The notes: generated by a model from the letters alone, not told the origin. A DNA stretch of 64,000 bases from Pseudomonas sp. MWU13-2105 (GCF_023242315.1 NZ_JALLIY010000013.1:124001-188000), one strand, 5' to 3'. Shown: positions 35,239 through 44,877, counted from the first letter of the stretch. Program-made: numbers and translations.

Positions 35239-36678
35239 ATGAATAATAAAAAACAGCAGGTTCAGGCACTCTTGGGCTTGGCATTGCTGGGTGGTTTGAT
35301 CACGGGGACGCCTGCGCAAGCAGGGGGGTTCTCTACTCCGACTTACGGTGCACCGGGCTGGGGCCGGGCATTCGGTGGTGGTTCGCTGTTCAAGAATGAC
35401 CCTAGTGCGGCTTACAACAACCCGGCAGCCATGGCCTTCATTGACCAGAACGTTGCCCAGATGACGATTGACTATGCGCGTATCAAGTTGAAGTACAGCG
35501 GCACCGCGACCGATTATCAGGGTAACCCGGCCTCACAAACACCGGTGTTTCCCGATGGCACTATCGGCGACACCACGCCACTCACTGGAAATGGCGGCGA
35601 GGGCGGATTCACGGCCTGGCTGCCGACCGGTTTCCTGGTGATACCGATCAATGATCGACTCGCCTTCGGTCTCAGTCAGGTTGTCCCGCAGGGTATGCGC
35701 AGTACCTGGGATGACGACTGGAAAGGCCGCGACTTTGCCGTGGATACCAAGATCGAGACCGTCGGGCTGACCGGCTCGCTGTCGTTCAAGGTCAACGACG
35801 CCTTTTCGGTAGGCGGCGGGATTATTGTTCAACACAGTACCGGCTTTGTCAGTCAGAACCTCAACCTCACGGGGGCCGCCGGGATGTCCCCGGCCATTGG
35901 CTCGCCGATCCCATCGGGAATCGGCTCGAACCTGATGCGGGTCAAGGTGGATAACACCTCCGTCGGCTGGTTTACCGGGATCGTCTGGAAGCCCACCGAG
36001 CAAGATACCCTGGGCTTGAATTATCACGCCAAGATCAAGAACAAGATGGAGGGTAAATACAATATCTACGCCGATGCGCTCGGCAGGGTGTATACCACCC
36101 AGCCGTTTGGTCCCAATGGTCAGAGCCTGACCGAGTTCGCCTACCCGGGTTTGAAACTCAATCCGGACGGGGCCGATGCTTCCACCCAACTCGATATTCC
36201 CGCCACCGCCGGCCTCGACTGGGTGCATGTGTTCAACGACCGTTTCACCCTGGGGGTCAGCGCGACCTGGACCCAGTGGTCGTCGTTCACGGATCTGACG
36301 CTGAAGTCCGATGGCAATGTCCTCATCGCCATTCCGTACAACTACAAGGACTCGATGATGTACTCGGTGGGCGGTGACTATCGACTCACGGATCGCCTGA
36401 CGCTGCGCGCCGGCGTGGCTTTCGACCAGACCCCGACCCGCGATTCGACCCGTGATCCGCGCATTCCGGACAACGATCGCTGGTTCACTTCCCTGGGTTT
36501 TGGTTATGCCGTCAAGGAAATACCGGGGTTGAGCTTCGACGGTGCGTATTCGCACCAGTTTGTCAAAGACTCCCCGATCAATACCCATAACCAGGATCGC
36601 CTGGGCGGCTCGACACTGAACGGCAAGGTGGAAGCCTCCGGTGACGTGGTCAGCCTGTCGACGACCTACAAGTTCTGA
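35239..36678 (+). CDS. FadL/OmpP1-family outer membrane hydrocarbon transporter
   Basis: The 479-residue outer-membrane protein has a signal peptide (cleaved near AQA-GGF). The FadL hatch region has DPSAAYNNPAAMAF, followed by a 14-strand barrel whose last strand ends in Phe (VVSLSTTYKF). Such proteins let long-chain fatty acids or alkanes diffuse laterally into the membrane. TAAGGAG precedes the ATG. It follows alkB and the praA/B-like genes on the same strand, which favours hydrocarbons as substrate. A terminator lies about 170 bases downstream. Confidence 0.9.
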   Translation: MNNKKQQVQALLGLALLGGLITGTPAQAGGFSTPTYGAPGWGRAFGGGSLFKNDPSAAYNNPAAMAFIDQNVAQMTIDYARIKLKYSGTATDYQGNPASQTPVFPDGTIGDTTPLTGNGGEGGFTAWLPTGFLVIPINDRLAFGLSQVVPQGMRSTWDDDWKGRDFAVDTKIETVGLTGSLSFKVNDAFSVGGGIIVQHSTGFVSQNLNLTGAAGMSPAIGSPIPSGIGSNLMRVKVDNTSVGWFTGIVWKPTEQDTLGLNYHAKIKNKMEGKYNIYADALGRVYTTQPFGPNGQSLTEFAYPGLKLNPDGADASTQLDIPATAGLDWVHVFNDRFTLGVSATWTQWSSFTDLTLKSDGNVLIAIPYNYKDSMMYSVGGDYRLTDRLTLRAGVAFDQTPTRDSTRDPRIPDNDRWFTSLGFGYAVKEIPGLSFDGAYSHQFVKDSPINTHNQDRLGGSTLNGKVEASGDVVSLSTTYKF

Positions 36679-36850
36679 TAAAGACCTCTGTCGTTGCGGC
36701 GGGTGGCCTCGTGGCCACCAGATATTTCAGGGCGCCGCAGACCCTGTAGGCTCCGGCCTGCCGGCGATGCAAGGCTTGCCGGCCGCATCGCCAGCAAGTC
36801 GGCGCCCACAGGGGCGTGTTTCGCCTTGATTGCCAGGCATCCGCCAAAAG

Positions 36851-36872
36851 AACCGATCCGATCGGTTTTTTT
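36851..36872 (+). terminator. Rho-independent terminator after the alkB-porin unit
   Basis: AACCGAT and ATCGGTT form a 7-bp stem with loop CCG, followed directly by a run of seven T. It ends the + strand transcript that includes the FadL-type porin. Confidence 0.85.
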
Positions 36873-36887
36873 GTTTGTGTCGACAGA

Positions 36888-36920
36888 TAAATATTAATTT
36901 AAAAAATAATTTTAAAACGA
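36888..36920. promoter_or_regulatory. AT-rich element upstream of fadE (copy 3)
   Basis: A 33-base AT tract (TAAATATTAATTTAAAAA, then ATAATTTTAAAACGA), partly palindromic, lies about 110 bases before the fadE start. It shares the TAAAT-TT-AAAAA-TTT layout with the elements at 31122 and 32374. Promoter or operator function is inferred. Confidence 0.45.
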
Positions 36921-37030
36921 CTTAATTCTTTGTAAGGTAGACGCAGCGGGCGTCGTGGCGATGGCTGGCGCGAAGTGTCATCCGGTAGCTGGGGCCGTGG
37001 TGTCTCCTGAATGTTCAAAGAGGTGTGCGC

Positions 37031-39556
37031 ATGACTTTCTGGTTGTTGCTGGCAGTGGCAGGGTTCTTGGCCCTGGGATATCGGCAGGCGTCCGCCGGCC
37101 TGTGGTTGGCGGGCGTGCTGGCCTGGTTGGCGGGCGGTTATCTGTGCGCCGCGGTCGGGCCTCTGGGGACTGCCATCAGCGCGGTGCTGGTGCTGGTCCC
37201 TAGCGTGGTACTGGCACTCAAACCCTTGCGCCGGGCCTTGCTCTCACGCCAGGCCCTGGTCCTGTTCCGCCAGATCATGCCGGCCATGTCCGACACCGAA
37301 CGCGCGGCAATCGAGTCCGGGACCGTCTGGTGGGACGCCGAGCTGTTCAGCGGCAAGCCGCGCTGGGAGCGCCTGCTGACAGCCGCGCCGGCAGGCTTGA
37401 GCGCGGAAGAGCAGGCCTTTCTCGACAATGAGGTGGAAACCCTCTGCGACATGGCCAACGATTGGGAAACCACCCAGGTCTGGCAGGACCTGTCGCCCCA
37501 GGCCTGGCAATACACCAAGGATGCCGGCTTTCTCGGCATGATCATTCCCCGACAATATGGCGGCAAGGGTTTCTCCCACTATGCCCATTCCCAGGTGGTG
37601 ATGAAGCTCTCGACCCGCTGTTCGGCGGCGGCGATCTCGGTCATGGTGCCCAACTCCCTGGGCCCGGCCGAGCTGCTCCTGCATTACGGTACCGAGGCCC
37701 AGCGCCAGCACTATCTGCCGCGCCTGGCGCGGGGCGAGGATATTCCCTGTTTCGCCCTCACCAGCCCCTATGCCGGTTCCGACGCCGGGGCGATTCCCGA
37801 TCTCGGGGTGGTCTGCAAGGGCACCTTCGAAGGCGAGGAAGTGCTGGGTTTCAGCGTCACCTGGGACAAGCGCTATATCACCCTGGGGCCGATCGCCACG
37901 GTGCTCGGCCTGGCCTTCCGCGCCGAAGACCCCGACGGCCTGCTGGGCCGTCCGGGCAGCCTGGGGATCACCTGCGCGCTGATCCCCACATGCCATCCGG
38001 GGGTACAGCACGGCCGTCGGCACTGGCCGCTCAATGCGGTGTTCCAGAACGGCCCGACCCAGGGCAAGCAGGTCTTTATTCCCCTGGAGTGGGTGATCGG
38101 TGGTCGTGAGCAGATCGGCAATGGCTGGCGCATGCTGATGGAATGCCTGGCCGCCGGCCGGGCGATTTCGCTGCCCTCGGCCAATGTCGGCCTGGGCAAG
38201 GTCGCCGTGCGCGGCACCACGGCCTATGCCGCGATACGCAAGCAGTTCGGCCTGCCCATCGGCAAGTTCGAAGGCGTGCAGGCGCCGCTGGCGCGCATGG
38301 CCGGTCATCTGTATGCCTGTGATGCGGTGCGCAAGGTCTCGGTGGCCGCCCTGGATGCCGGCGAGAAACCTTCGGTGATCTCGGCCATCGCCAAGTACCA
38401 CGTTACCGAGCGGGCCCGGGCCATTGTTAACGACGGCATGGACATCGCCGCCGGCAAGGGCATCTGCATGGGGCCGAACAATTTCCTGGCCCGGGCCTAC
38501 CAGCAAAGCCCGATAGCCATCACGGTGGAGGGCGCGAACATCATGACCCGCTGCCTGATCATCTACGGCCAGGGGCTGATTCGCTGTCATCCCTATGTCT
38601 TGCGTGAAATGGTTGCGGCCCGCACCCAGGGGCCTCAAGGGCTGGCCGCCTTCGACCAGGCGATGTTCGGCCATATCGGCTTTGTCCTGGCCAACAGCGT
38701 GCGGGCCGCGGTGCACGGCTTGACGGCGGGTCGCCTGCTCAAGGCCCCGGCGCACAGCGACCCGGCCCTGGCCCCGTATTATCGGCAGATCGAACGCCTG
38801 TCGGTGGTACTGGCGCTGGCTTCGGATATTTCCATGGGGGTGCTGGGCGCGGCCCTCAAGCGCAAGGAGAGCATCACTGGACGGCTCGGCGATATCCTCT
38901 CGCAGCTGTACATCCTGTCTTGCGTCCTCAAGCGTTTCGATGACGACGGTCGCCCGCGGGCGGACCTGCCGCTGGTGCACTGGGCGGCTCAGGATGCCCT
39001 GTGGCGGGCCCATGAAGCCCTGATCGAAACCCTCGACAATTATCCTTCGAAAGCGGCCAGCCGGGTGATTCGTGGCCTGGCGTTTCCGTTCGGTATAACT
39101 CTGCGCAAACCCTCCGACCGGCTGCTGGCCGAAGTCGCCGAGCTGGTGCAAAGCCCCGGCGAGAGCCGCGACCGGCTGTTGGCCGACGCCTATATCCCGC
39201 AGCCGGATATCGACAAGCTGGCCTATGGTGAACTGGCGTTCCGGCTATTGCCCCAGGTGGAGCGGATTGAAGCGCGCCTGAAACCGGCCGTGCGCCAGGG
39301 GCTGATCGAGCCCTTGCCGATCTCCCGCGAGGCATTCGGACCTTGGCGGGCCTTGGCGCTGGACTTGCAACTGATCAGCGGTGAGGAGGGCGAACTGCTC
39401 GGGCGCTATGTTGAATATGCCGACCATGCGATCCAGGTGGATGATTTTCCCCAGGACTTTGGTCTGCTGGAGGCGTTGCAGCGGCGCCAGGCGCATATCG
39501 ACCAGGCCGACAGGAGCCAGGACAAGCGTCGGCTCGCCGCGGGCAATCCTGTCTGA
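37031..39556 (+). CDS. fadE: Acyl-CoA dehydrogenase, FadE type
   Basis: The 841-residue protein is of the long E. coli FadE type (about 815 residues) rather than the short 380-residue type. Two N-terminal hydrophobic segments suggest membrane attachment. The flavoprotein core runs from about 80 to 500 (KDAGFLGMIIPRQYGGKGFS, FALTSPYAGSDAG), followed by the C-terminal DUF1974 domain. It makes the first oxidation of beta-oxidation. The ATG at 37031 has GAGG seven bases upstream; a GTG at 37025 is less likely. It heads a five-gene run. Confidence 0.93.
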   Translation: MTFWLLLAVAGFLALGYRQASAGLWLAGVLAWLAGGYLCAAVGPLGTAISAVLVLVPSVVLALKPLRRALLSRQALVLFRQIMPAMSDTERAAIESGTVWWDAELFSGKPRWERLLTAAPAGLSAEEQAFLDNEVETLCDMANDWETTQVWQDLSPQAWQYTKDAGFLGMIIPRQYGGKGFSHYAHSQVVMKLSTRCSAAAISVMVPNSLGPAELLLHYGTEAQRQHYLPRLARGEDIPCFALTSPYAGSDAGAIPDLGVVCKGTFEGEEVLGFSVTWDKRYITLGPIATVLGLAFRAEDPDGLLGRPGSLGITCALIPTCHPGVQHGRRHWPLNAVFQNGPTQGKQVFIPLEWVIGGREQIGNGWRMLMECLAAGRAISLPSANVGLGKVAVRGTTAYAAIRKQFGLPIGKFEGVQAPLARMAGHLYACDAVRKVSVAALDAGEKPSVISAIAKYHVTERARAIVNDGMDIAAGKGICMGPNNFLARAYQQSPIAITVEGANIMTRCLIIYGQGLIRCHPYVLREMVAARTQGPQGLAAFDQAMFGHIGFVLANSVRAAVHGLTAGRLLKAPAHSDPALAPYYRQIERLSVVLALASDISMGVLGAALKRKESITGRLGDILSQLYILSCVLKRFDDDGRPRADLPLVHWAAQDALWRAHEALIETLDNYPSKAASRVIRGLAFPFGITLRKPSDRLLAEVAELVQSPGESRDRLLADAYIPQPDIDKLAYGELAFRLLPQVERIEARLKPAVRQGLIEPLPISREAFGPWRALALDLQLISGEEGELLGRYVEYADHAIQVDDFPQDFGLLEALQRRQAHIDQADRSQDKRRLAAGNPV

Positions 39557-39589
39557 TGATTTTTCTCGGGTTTTTATCGGAATCTATTC

Positions 39590-40942
39590 ATGGCTGATGG
39601 TTACCTTTCATTCGTCAATACCTCCTGGGGCCACTGGCTGGCCCGTACTCTGGGCCTGCCGCAACCGCTGCCGCTGCAACGCTATCGACCGGGCCAGGCG
39701 GGCAACCTGCTCAATCCGGTGGTGCTCGCGGCTGGGCCCCTGGGGCGCTTGTCCGGCGAGCTGCAACGGATCCTCGCCGCCACCGAGACCGTGGTGGCGG
39801 CCCCGGCGAGCATCGATGCGCCATCCACGGTCAAGGTTCGCGGGTTGCTGTTCGATGCCAGTGGCCTGGCTGACGTGCAGCAGTTGGATGAGTTGTATCG
39901 CTTCTTCCACGCCAATGTCCGGCGCCTGAGTGCCCATGGCCGGGTGCTGGTCCTCGGCACGCCGCCAGAACACTGCACGACGCTGGCCCAGACCGTGGCG
40001 CAACGGGCGCTGGAGGGCTTCGTGCGCTCCCTCGGCAAGGAGCTGCGGCGGGCGATCACCGCGCAACTGTTGTACGTCGAACCCGGTGCCGAGGCGGAAA
40101 TGGACAGCAGCCTGCGGTTCTTCCTGTCCCGGCGTTCGGCGTTTGTCTGTGGCCAGGTGGTACGGATCGCCGAACCGGTGGACGTGCCCAGGGAGATCCT
40201 CTGGGACAAGCCGCTCAGCGGGCGGCGAGCCCTGGTCACCGGGGCTTGTCGCGGTATCGGCCTGGCCATCGCCCAGGCACTGGCAGGCGAGGGGGCCCGG
40301 GTGGTCTGCCTGGATATTCCGGCAGTGGAGGCCGAGTTGCAGGGCGTGGCGACGTCCCTCGGCGGCACCGCGCTGGCCCTGGATATCAGCGCGCCGGAGG
40401 CGGCCGAGCAGCTGCTGGCATTTGCCGGCGAGCAGGGGGCCTTCGATATTGTCGTGCACAACGCCGGCATCACCCAGGACAAGACCCTGGCGAAAATGAC
40501 CGAAGCCGCCTGGCACAAGGTCATGGCGGTGAATCTGGAGGCGCCGTTGCGCCTGAGCACGGCCTTGTTGGAGGGGCAGGCGATCAACCCCGGCGGGCGG
40601 ATTATCGGGGTCTCGTCGATTTCCGGGATCGCCGGCAACCCGGGGCAAAGCAACTATGCCACTTCCAAGGCCGGTGTGATCGGCCTGGTGCAGGGCCTGG
40701 CGGCGTTGGCGGCACGCCAGCAGGTGACGGTCAACGCCGTGGCGCCGGGGTTTATCGAAACGCAGATGACCGCGAAGATTCCGTTGCTGATCCGTGAAGC
40801 CGGGCGGCGGATGAGTTCGCTCGGCCAGGGCGGGCAACCCGAGGATGTCGCACAGACCATTGCCTGGCTGGCGCATCCGGCTTCCGGCGGGATCAATGGA
40901 CAGGTGGTCCGCGTCTGCGGGCAAAGCCTGCTGGGGGCCTGA
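39590..40942 (+). CDS. Two-domain 3-oxoacyl reductase (FabG4-like)
   Basis: The 450-residue protein is almost twice the length of ordinary FabG. The N-terminal half (1-about 205) is Rossmann-like but lacks a cofactor motif. The C-terminal half is an SDR with TGACRGIGLAIA, NAGITQDKTLAKM and the SSISGIAGNPGQSNYATSK active site. This matches the high-molecular-weight FabG type known in mycobacteria (FabG4), which uses NADH. FabG-type reductases act on (R)-3-hydroxyacyl groups. It lies between fadE and a MaoC hydratase with one-base spacing to the latter. Confidence 0.87.
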   Translation: MADGYLSFVNTSWGHWLARTLGLPQPLPLQRYRPGQAGNLLNPVVLAAGPLGRLSGELQRILAATETVVAAPASIDAPSTVKVRGLLFDASGLADVQQLDELYRFFHANVRRLSAHGRVLVLGTPPEHCTTLAQTVAQRALEGFVRSLGKELRRAITAQLLYVEPGAEAEMDSSLRFFLSRRSAFVCGQVVRIAEPVDVPREILWDKPLSGRRALVTGACRGIGLAIAQALAGEGARVVCLDIPAVEAELQGVATSLGGTALALDISAPEAAEQLLAFAGEQGAFDIVVHNAGITQDKTLAKMTEAAWHKVMAVNLEAPLRLSTALLEGQAINPGGRIIGVSSISGIAGNPGQSNYATSKAGVIGLVQGLAALAARQQVTVNAVAPGFIETQMTAKIPLLIREAGRRMSSLGQGGQPEDVAQTIAWLAHPASGGINGQVVRVCGQSLLGA

Positions 40943-41839
40943 ATGATCAAAGCCGATCCGCGCATTCGTCTGATCGACCCGCCGCCTTCCGGCGCTCGCC
41001 TGCTCTGGCTCGGTCTGCGCAGCTTGGGCAAGCCCAGGCTCGCGGGGCCGCCGCGCTTGCCCGACGAGCGCCTGGTGCGGCCGGCGGTGGAGCTGCGGGA
41101 GGCGGACATTGTCCGTTACGCCCGGGCCTGCGGTTTTCGTCCGGAGCACGGGGTGCCGCTGTCGTTTCCCCACACCCTGGCCTTTCCATTGCACTTGCTG
41201 CTGCTGACCAGTCCGGCCTTTCCCTGGCCGGCCAGCGGCATGGTCCATCTGGCCAATCGCATTCGCCAGTACCAGCGTCTGGAAGCCGGGCAGGCCTTGC
41301 GCCTGGAGGTGCATTGCGAGCGCTGGGTGGCGCACCCCAAGGGCCAGGCGGTGTTGATTGTCAGCCGGGCTACGAGCGGCGGCGGCCAGGTCTGGGAAAG
41401 CGAAAGCCTGTACCTGCGCCGTGGGGTGGCCGCGCCCCTCGGCGAACCCTGGCAGGGTGTATTGGCGTTCGACGAAACGGCCCTGGTGCGCACCCAGCGC
41501 TGGGAGTTGCCGGCGGATCTGGGGCGGCGTTTTGCCCGGATATCCGGCGATCACAATCCGATCCATGGCTCGTGGCTCGGCGCGCGCCTGTTCGGTTTTC
41601 CGCGGGCCATTGCCCACGGCATGTGGACCCTGGGCCGGGCACTGGCGGCGCAACAACCGCCGTACCCGCTGGCGGCCGCGGAGCTGACCTGCGAGTTCAA
41701 GCTGCCGATCTTCCTGCCCGGCGGTGCCACGCTGTGGAATCTGCCGCCGACCGGCATGCGGCATGAATTCGAAGTGCGCGACAGGGCAGGGGACAAGCCG
41801 CATATGCGCGGACTCTTTATCCGGGGAGATCGGTCATGA
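40943..41839 (+). CDS. MaoC-family (R)-specific enoyl-CoA hydratase
   Basis: The 298-residue protein has the hydratase-2 motif in FARISGDHNPIHGSWLGA (about 196-213), with the catalytic Asp and His. The rest of the hot-dog fold is duplicated, with a degenerate N-terminal half. Family members add water to trans-2-enoyl-CoA to give the (R)-3-hydroxy product. The ATG directly follows the fabG-like stop and its own stop overlaps the thiolase start, so the three are translationally coupled. The arrangement resembles htdX next to fabG4 in mycobacteria. Confidence 0.88.
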   Translation: MIKADPRIRLIDPPPSGARLLWLGLRSLGKPRLAGPPRLPDERLVRPAVELREADIVRYARACGFRPEHGVPLSFPHTLAFPLHLLLLTSPAFPWPASGMVHLANRIRQYQRLEAGQALRLEVHCERWVAHPKGQAVLIVSRATSGGGQVWESESLYLRRGVAAPLGEPWQGVLAFDETALVRTQRWELPADLGRRFARISGDHNPIHGSWLGARLFGFPRAIAHGMWTLGRALAAQQPPYPLAAAELTCEFKLPIFLPGGATLWNLPPTGMRHEFEVRDRAGDKPHMRGLFIRGDRS

Positions 41840-43134
41840 GTACCTACAGTTTCAACCCGGCACCGGTGCGCCGGGTCGCCATCCTCGGTGGCAATCGGAT
41901 TCCGTTTGCCCGCTCCAACACGGTCTACGCCGAGGACAGCAACCAGGACCTGCTGGTAGCCGCCCTGCAGGGGCTGATCGATCGCCACGGCCTGGAAGGC
42001 AAGCGCCTGGGGGAATTCGCCGCCGGGGCAGTGATCAAGCACTCGCGGGATTTCAACCTGGCCCGCGAGGCCCTGCTGTCCACCACCCTGTCGCCACAGA
42101 CCCCGGCCTACGATGTGCAGCAAGCCTGCGGCACGGGACTGGAAGCGGCGTTGCTGGTGGCCAACAAGATTGCCCTGGGGCAGATCGAGGTCGGGATCGC
42201 CGGCGGCGCCGACACCACCTCGGATGCGCCCATCGCGATCAACGAAGCCTTGCGCCAGATCCTGCTGCGGAGCAACCGGGCCAAGGGCCTGGGCGACAAG
42301 TTGCGCAGCCTGCTCGGGGTCCGTCCGGGGATGTTCTTCAAACCGTTGCTGCCGCGCAACGGCGAACCGCGCACCGGGCTGTCGATGGGCGAGCATTGCG
42401 AGGACATGGCCAAGCGCTGGCAGATCCGTCGCCTGGCCCAGGACCAACTGGCGCTGGCCAGTCACCAACATCTCGCGGCCGCTTACCAACGCGGTTTCTT
42501 CGATGACCTGATCAGCCCTTATCGCGGGCTGACGCGCGATAACAACCTGCGCGCCGATAGCAGTCTGGAGAAACTCGCCGGCCTGGGGCCGGCTTACGAT
42601 AAACGTAACGGCACCCTGACCGCCGGTAATTCGACGCCGCTGACCGATGGCGCCTCGGTGGTCCTGCTGGCCAGCGAGGAGTGGGCGCAGGCGAACAATC
42701 AGCGGGTGCTGGCGTATCTGCGTACCGGCGAAACCGCAGCGGTGAATTTTGTCGATGGCACCGAGGGCCTGCTGATGGCGCCGGCCTATGCCGTGCCGCG
42801 GATGCTCGCCCGCGAAGGCCTGACACTGCAGGACTTCGACTTCTATGAGATCCACGAGGCCTTTGCCGCCCAGGTGCTCTGCACCCTGAAGGCCTGGGAG
42901 GACCCCGATTATTGTCGTGAACGCCTCGGCCTGGACGCGGCCCTGGGCGCGATCGACCCTGGCAAGCTCAATGTCAATGGCGGCTCCCTGGCTTGCGGGC
43001 ATCCATTTGCCGCCACCGGCGGGCGGCTGTTGGCTGCCTTGGCCAAGGCCATTGACGAGCGCGGCCAGGGGCGTGGACTGATCTCCATATGTGCCGCCGG
43101 CGGGCAGGGTGTGACCGCCATTGTCGAAAAATAA
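41836..43134 (+). CDS. Acetyl-CoA acyltransferase (thiolase, FadA/FadI type)
   Basis: The 432-residue thiolase has the nucleophile Cys98 in QQACGTGLEAA, the His in EIHEAFAAQ and the late NVNGGSLACGHPFAATGGR motif. The length fits the FadI/trifunctional-like group. It cleaves 3-oxoacyl-CoA to acetyl-CoA and a shortened chain. It overlaps maoC by four bases and is followed after 21 bases by an acyl-CoA ligase, forming a beta-oxidation operon. Confidence 0.93.
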   Translation: MSTYSFNPAPVRRVAILGGNRIPFARSNTVYAEDSNQDLLVAALQGLIDRHGLEGKRLGEFAAGAVIKHSRDFNLAREALLSTTLSPQTPAYDVQQACGTGLEAALLVANKIALGQIEVGIAGGADTTSDAPIAINEALRQILLRSNRAKGLGDKLRSLLGVRPGMFFKPLLPRNGEPRTGLSMGEHCEDMAKRWQIRRLAQDQLALASHQHLAAAYQRGFFDDLISPYRGLTRDNNLRADSSLEKLAGLGPAYDKRNGTLTAGNSTPLTDGASVVLLASEEWAQANNQRVLAYLRTGETAAVNFVDGTEGLLMAPAYAVPRMLAREGLTLQDFDFYEIHEAFAAQVLCTLKAWEDPDYCRERLGLDAALGAIDPGKLNVNGGSLACGHPFAATGGRLLAALAKAIDERGQGRGLISICAAGGQGVTAIVEK

Positions 43135-43155
43135 AACTACAACAAGGAGAGAGCC

Positions 43156-44877
43156 ATGAGCGTCGCAAGCCTGCACAGCGTTGACCAGCGTATCTGGTTG
43201 AGTGCCTACCTGCCGGGGGTTCCCGCCGATATCGAAAGCGAGATCGACCGTTATCCGTCGCTGCGCGAGGTATTTCTCGAGCATATGGAGAAGTACCGCG
43301 AGCGCGTGGCCTATGTCAGCATCGGGACTGAGATGGGCTACCTCGAGTGGGAGCGGCGCGCCTTTGCCTTCGCGGCCTGGTTGCAGTCCCGCGGGGTGAA
43401 GAAGGGCGATCGTGTCGCGCTGATGATGCCCAACTGCCTGCAATATCCGATCTGCCTGTTCGGCACCTTGCTGGTCGGCGCGGTGGTAGTCAACGTCAAC
43501 CCGCTGTATACCGCCCATGAACTCCGCCACCTGCTCAAGGACAGCGGTGCCGAGACCGTGGTGATCTTCGAGAACTTCGCCCACACCCTGGAGCAGGCGT
43601 TGCCCGGCAGCGCGCTGAAAAACGTGGTGGTGGCGGCAATCGGTGACCTGGTGGGGACGTTCAAGGGCGCGGCCTTGAACTTCGTGCTGCGGCATGTGCA
43701 GAAACAGGTGCCGCGCTTCCATCTGCCGGGGGCGATCCGCTTTCCACGGCTGATGAAACAGGCCGCGACGATGCAGGCCAGGAAGGTCAAGCTGGCCCAC
43801 GATGACATTGCCTTCCTGCAATACACCGGCGGCACCACGGGCGATGCCAAGGGCGCAATGCTCAGCCATCGCAATATCCTCGCCAACCTGATGCAGGCCA
43901 AGGCCTGGGTCGGCAATCAACTGGATGAGGGCCAGCAGGAAACCAATGTCACCCTGTTGCCGCTGTATCACGTGTTGTCGCTGACGGTGAACTGCCTGAT
44001 GTTCATGTGCCTGGGGGGGCGCAATATCCTGATCGCCAACCCGCGTGATGTGAAGCGGGTGCAGATGATCCTGCGCAAGGAGAAGTTCAGCGGTATTGTC
44101 GGGGTCAATACCCTGTTCAACGGACTGCTGGAAAACCAGGCATTTCGCGCCCGGGACTTTTCCGATCTGAAACTGGCGATTGCCGGTGGCATGGCCACCC
44201 ATACCGCCGTGGCCCGGCGCTGGAAAGAGGTGACCGGGGTGCCGATCATCGAAGGCTACGGGCTGACCGAGTGTTCGCCGGTAGTCAGCATCAGCCCCAT
44301 CGACATCGCGCGGATGCGTGAGGGCGACTTCAGCGGGACCATCGGCGTACCTTTGCCCTCGACCTGGGTGCGCTTCGTGCGCGAAGACGGCGAGTTGGCC
44401 GAGCTTGGCGAGGAGGGCGAGTTGCAGGTCCGCGGCCCGCAGGTGATGAAAGGCTACTGGCAGCGGCCGGAGGAGACCGCCCAGGTGCTGGATCGGGCAG
44501 GGTGGCTATCGACCGGCGATATCGGGGTGATGAATGAACAGGGCTTCATTCGCCTGGTGGATCGCAAGAAGGACATGATCCTGGTCTCGGGCTTCAACGT
44601 GTACCCCAACGAAATCGAGGATGTGGTCGCCCTGCACCCCGCTGTCGCGGAAGTGGCGGCCATCGGCGTGGCCGATCAGGTGACCGGGGAGCGGGTGAAG
44701 ATCGTCGTCGTGCGCAAGGATCCGGCCTTGACCGAGGAGCAGTTGCTGGCGCATTGCCGCGAGTACCTGACAGGCTACAAGGTGCCGCGGATTGTCGAGT
44801 TTCGTACCGAGGAACTGCCCAAGACCACCGTGGGTAAAGTACTCCGCCGCGCGTTGCGTGACCATTTGTCTCCTTAA
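43156..44877 (+). CDS. fadD: Long-chain fatty acid-CoA ligase, FadD type
   Basis: The 573-residue ANL-superfamily enzyme activates fatty acids to acyl-CoA with ATP. The P-loop-like motif YTGGTTGDAKGAMLSH, the EGYGLTECSP motif, STGDIGVM and the hinge DRKKDMILVSGFNVYP are all present, as is the C-terminal catalytic Lys in PKTTVGKVLRR. AAGGAGAGAG precedes the ATG. It is the last gene of the beta-oxidation run and would feed alkane-derived acids into it. A paralogue elsewhere in the genome is likely, so the symbol refers to the family. Confidence 0.92.
   Translation: MSVASLHSVDQRIWLSAYLPGVPADIESEIDRYPSLREVFLEHMEKYRERVAYVSIGTEMGYLEWERRAFAFAAWLQSRGVKKGDRVALMMPNCLQYPICLFGTLLVGAVVVNVNPLYTAHELRHLLKDSGAETVVIFENFAHTLEQALPGSALKNVVVAAIGDLVGTFKGAALNFVLRHVQKQVPRFHLPGAIRFPRLMKQAATMQARKVKLAHDDIAFLQYTGGTTGDAKGAMLSHRNILANLMQAKAWVGNQLDEGQQETNVTLLPLYHVLSLTVNCLMFMCLGGRNILIANPRDVKRVQMILRKEKFSGIVGVNTLFNGLLENQAFRARDFSDLKLAIAGGMATHTAVARRWKEVTGVPIIEGYGLTECSPVVSISPIDIARMREGDFSGTIGVPLPSTWVRFVREDGELAELGEEGELQVRGPQVMKGYWQRPEETAQVLDRAGWLSTGDIGVMNEQGFIRLVDRKKDMILVSGFNVYPNEIEDVVALHPAVAEVAAIGVADQVTGERVKIVVVRKDPALTEEQLLAHCREYLTGYKVPRIVEFRTEELPKTTVGKVLRRALRDHLSP

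Larger units (their letters stand above)
36679..37030. other. Intergenic region between porin and fadE
   Basis: This 352-base gap contains, in order, a REP-like GC-rich inverted repeat (about 36748-36815, with GCCTGCCGGCGATGC and GGCCGCATCGCCAGC), a terminator (36851-36872) and AT-rich element copy 3 (36888-36920). The leader of fadE follows. No coding sequence is supported. Confidence 0.65.

Noticed and set aside
39608..41803. An open antisense frame of 731 codons opposite the two-domain FabG gene
   Set aside because: Low-complexity Gln/Arg/His-rich translation, no ribosome-binding site and complete overlap with a confident gene on the other strand.
41551..44202. An open antisense frame of 883 codons opposite the MaoC, thiolase and ligase genes
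   Set aside because: It mirrors well-identified genes with full motifs. The long frame arises from GC-rich codon bias, and its translation shows no domain pattern.
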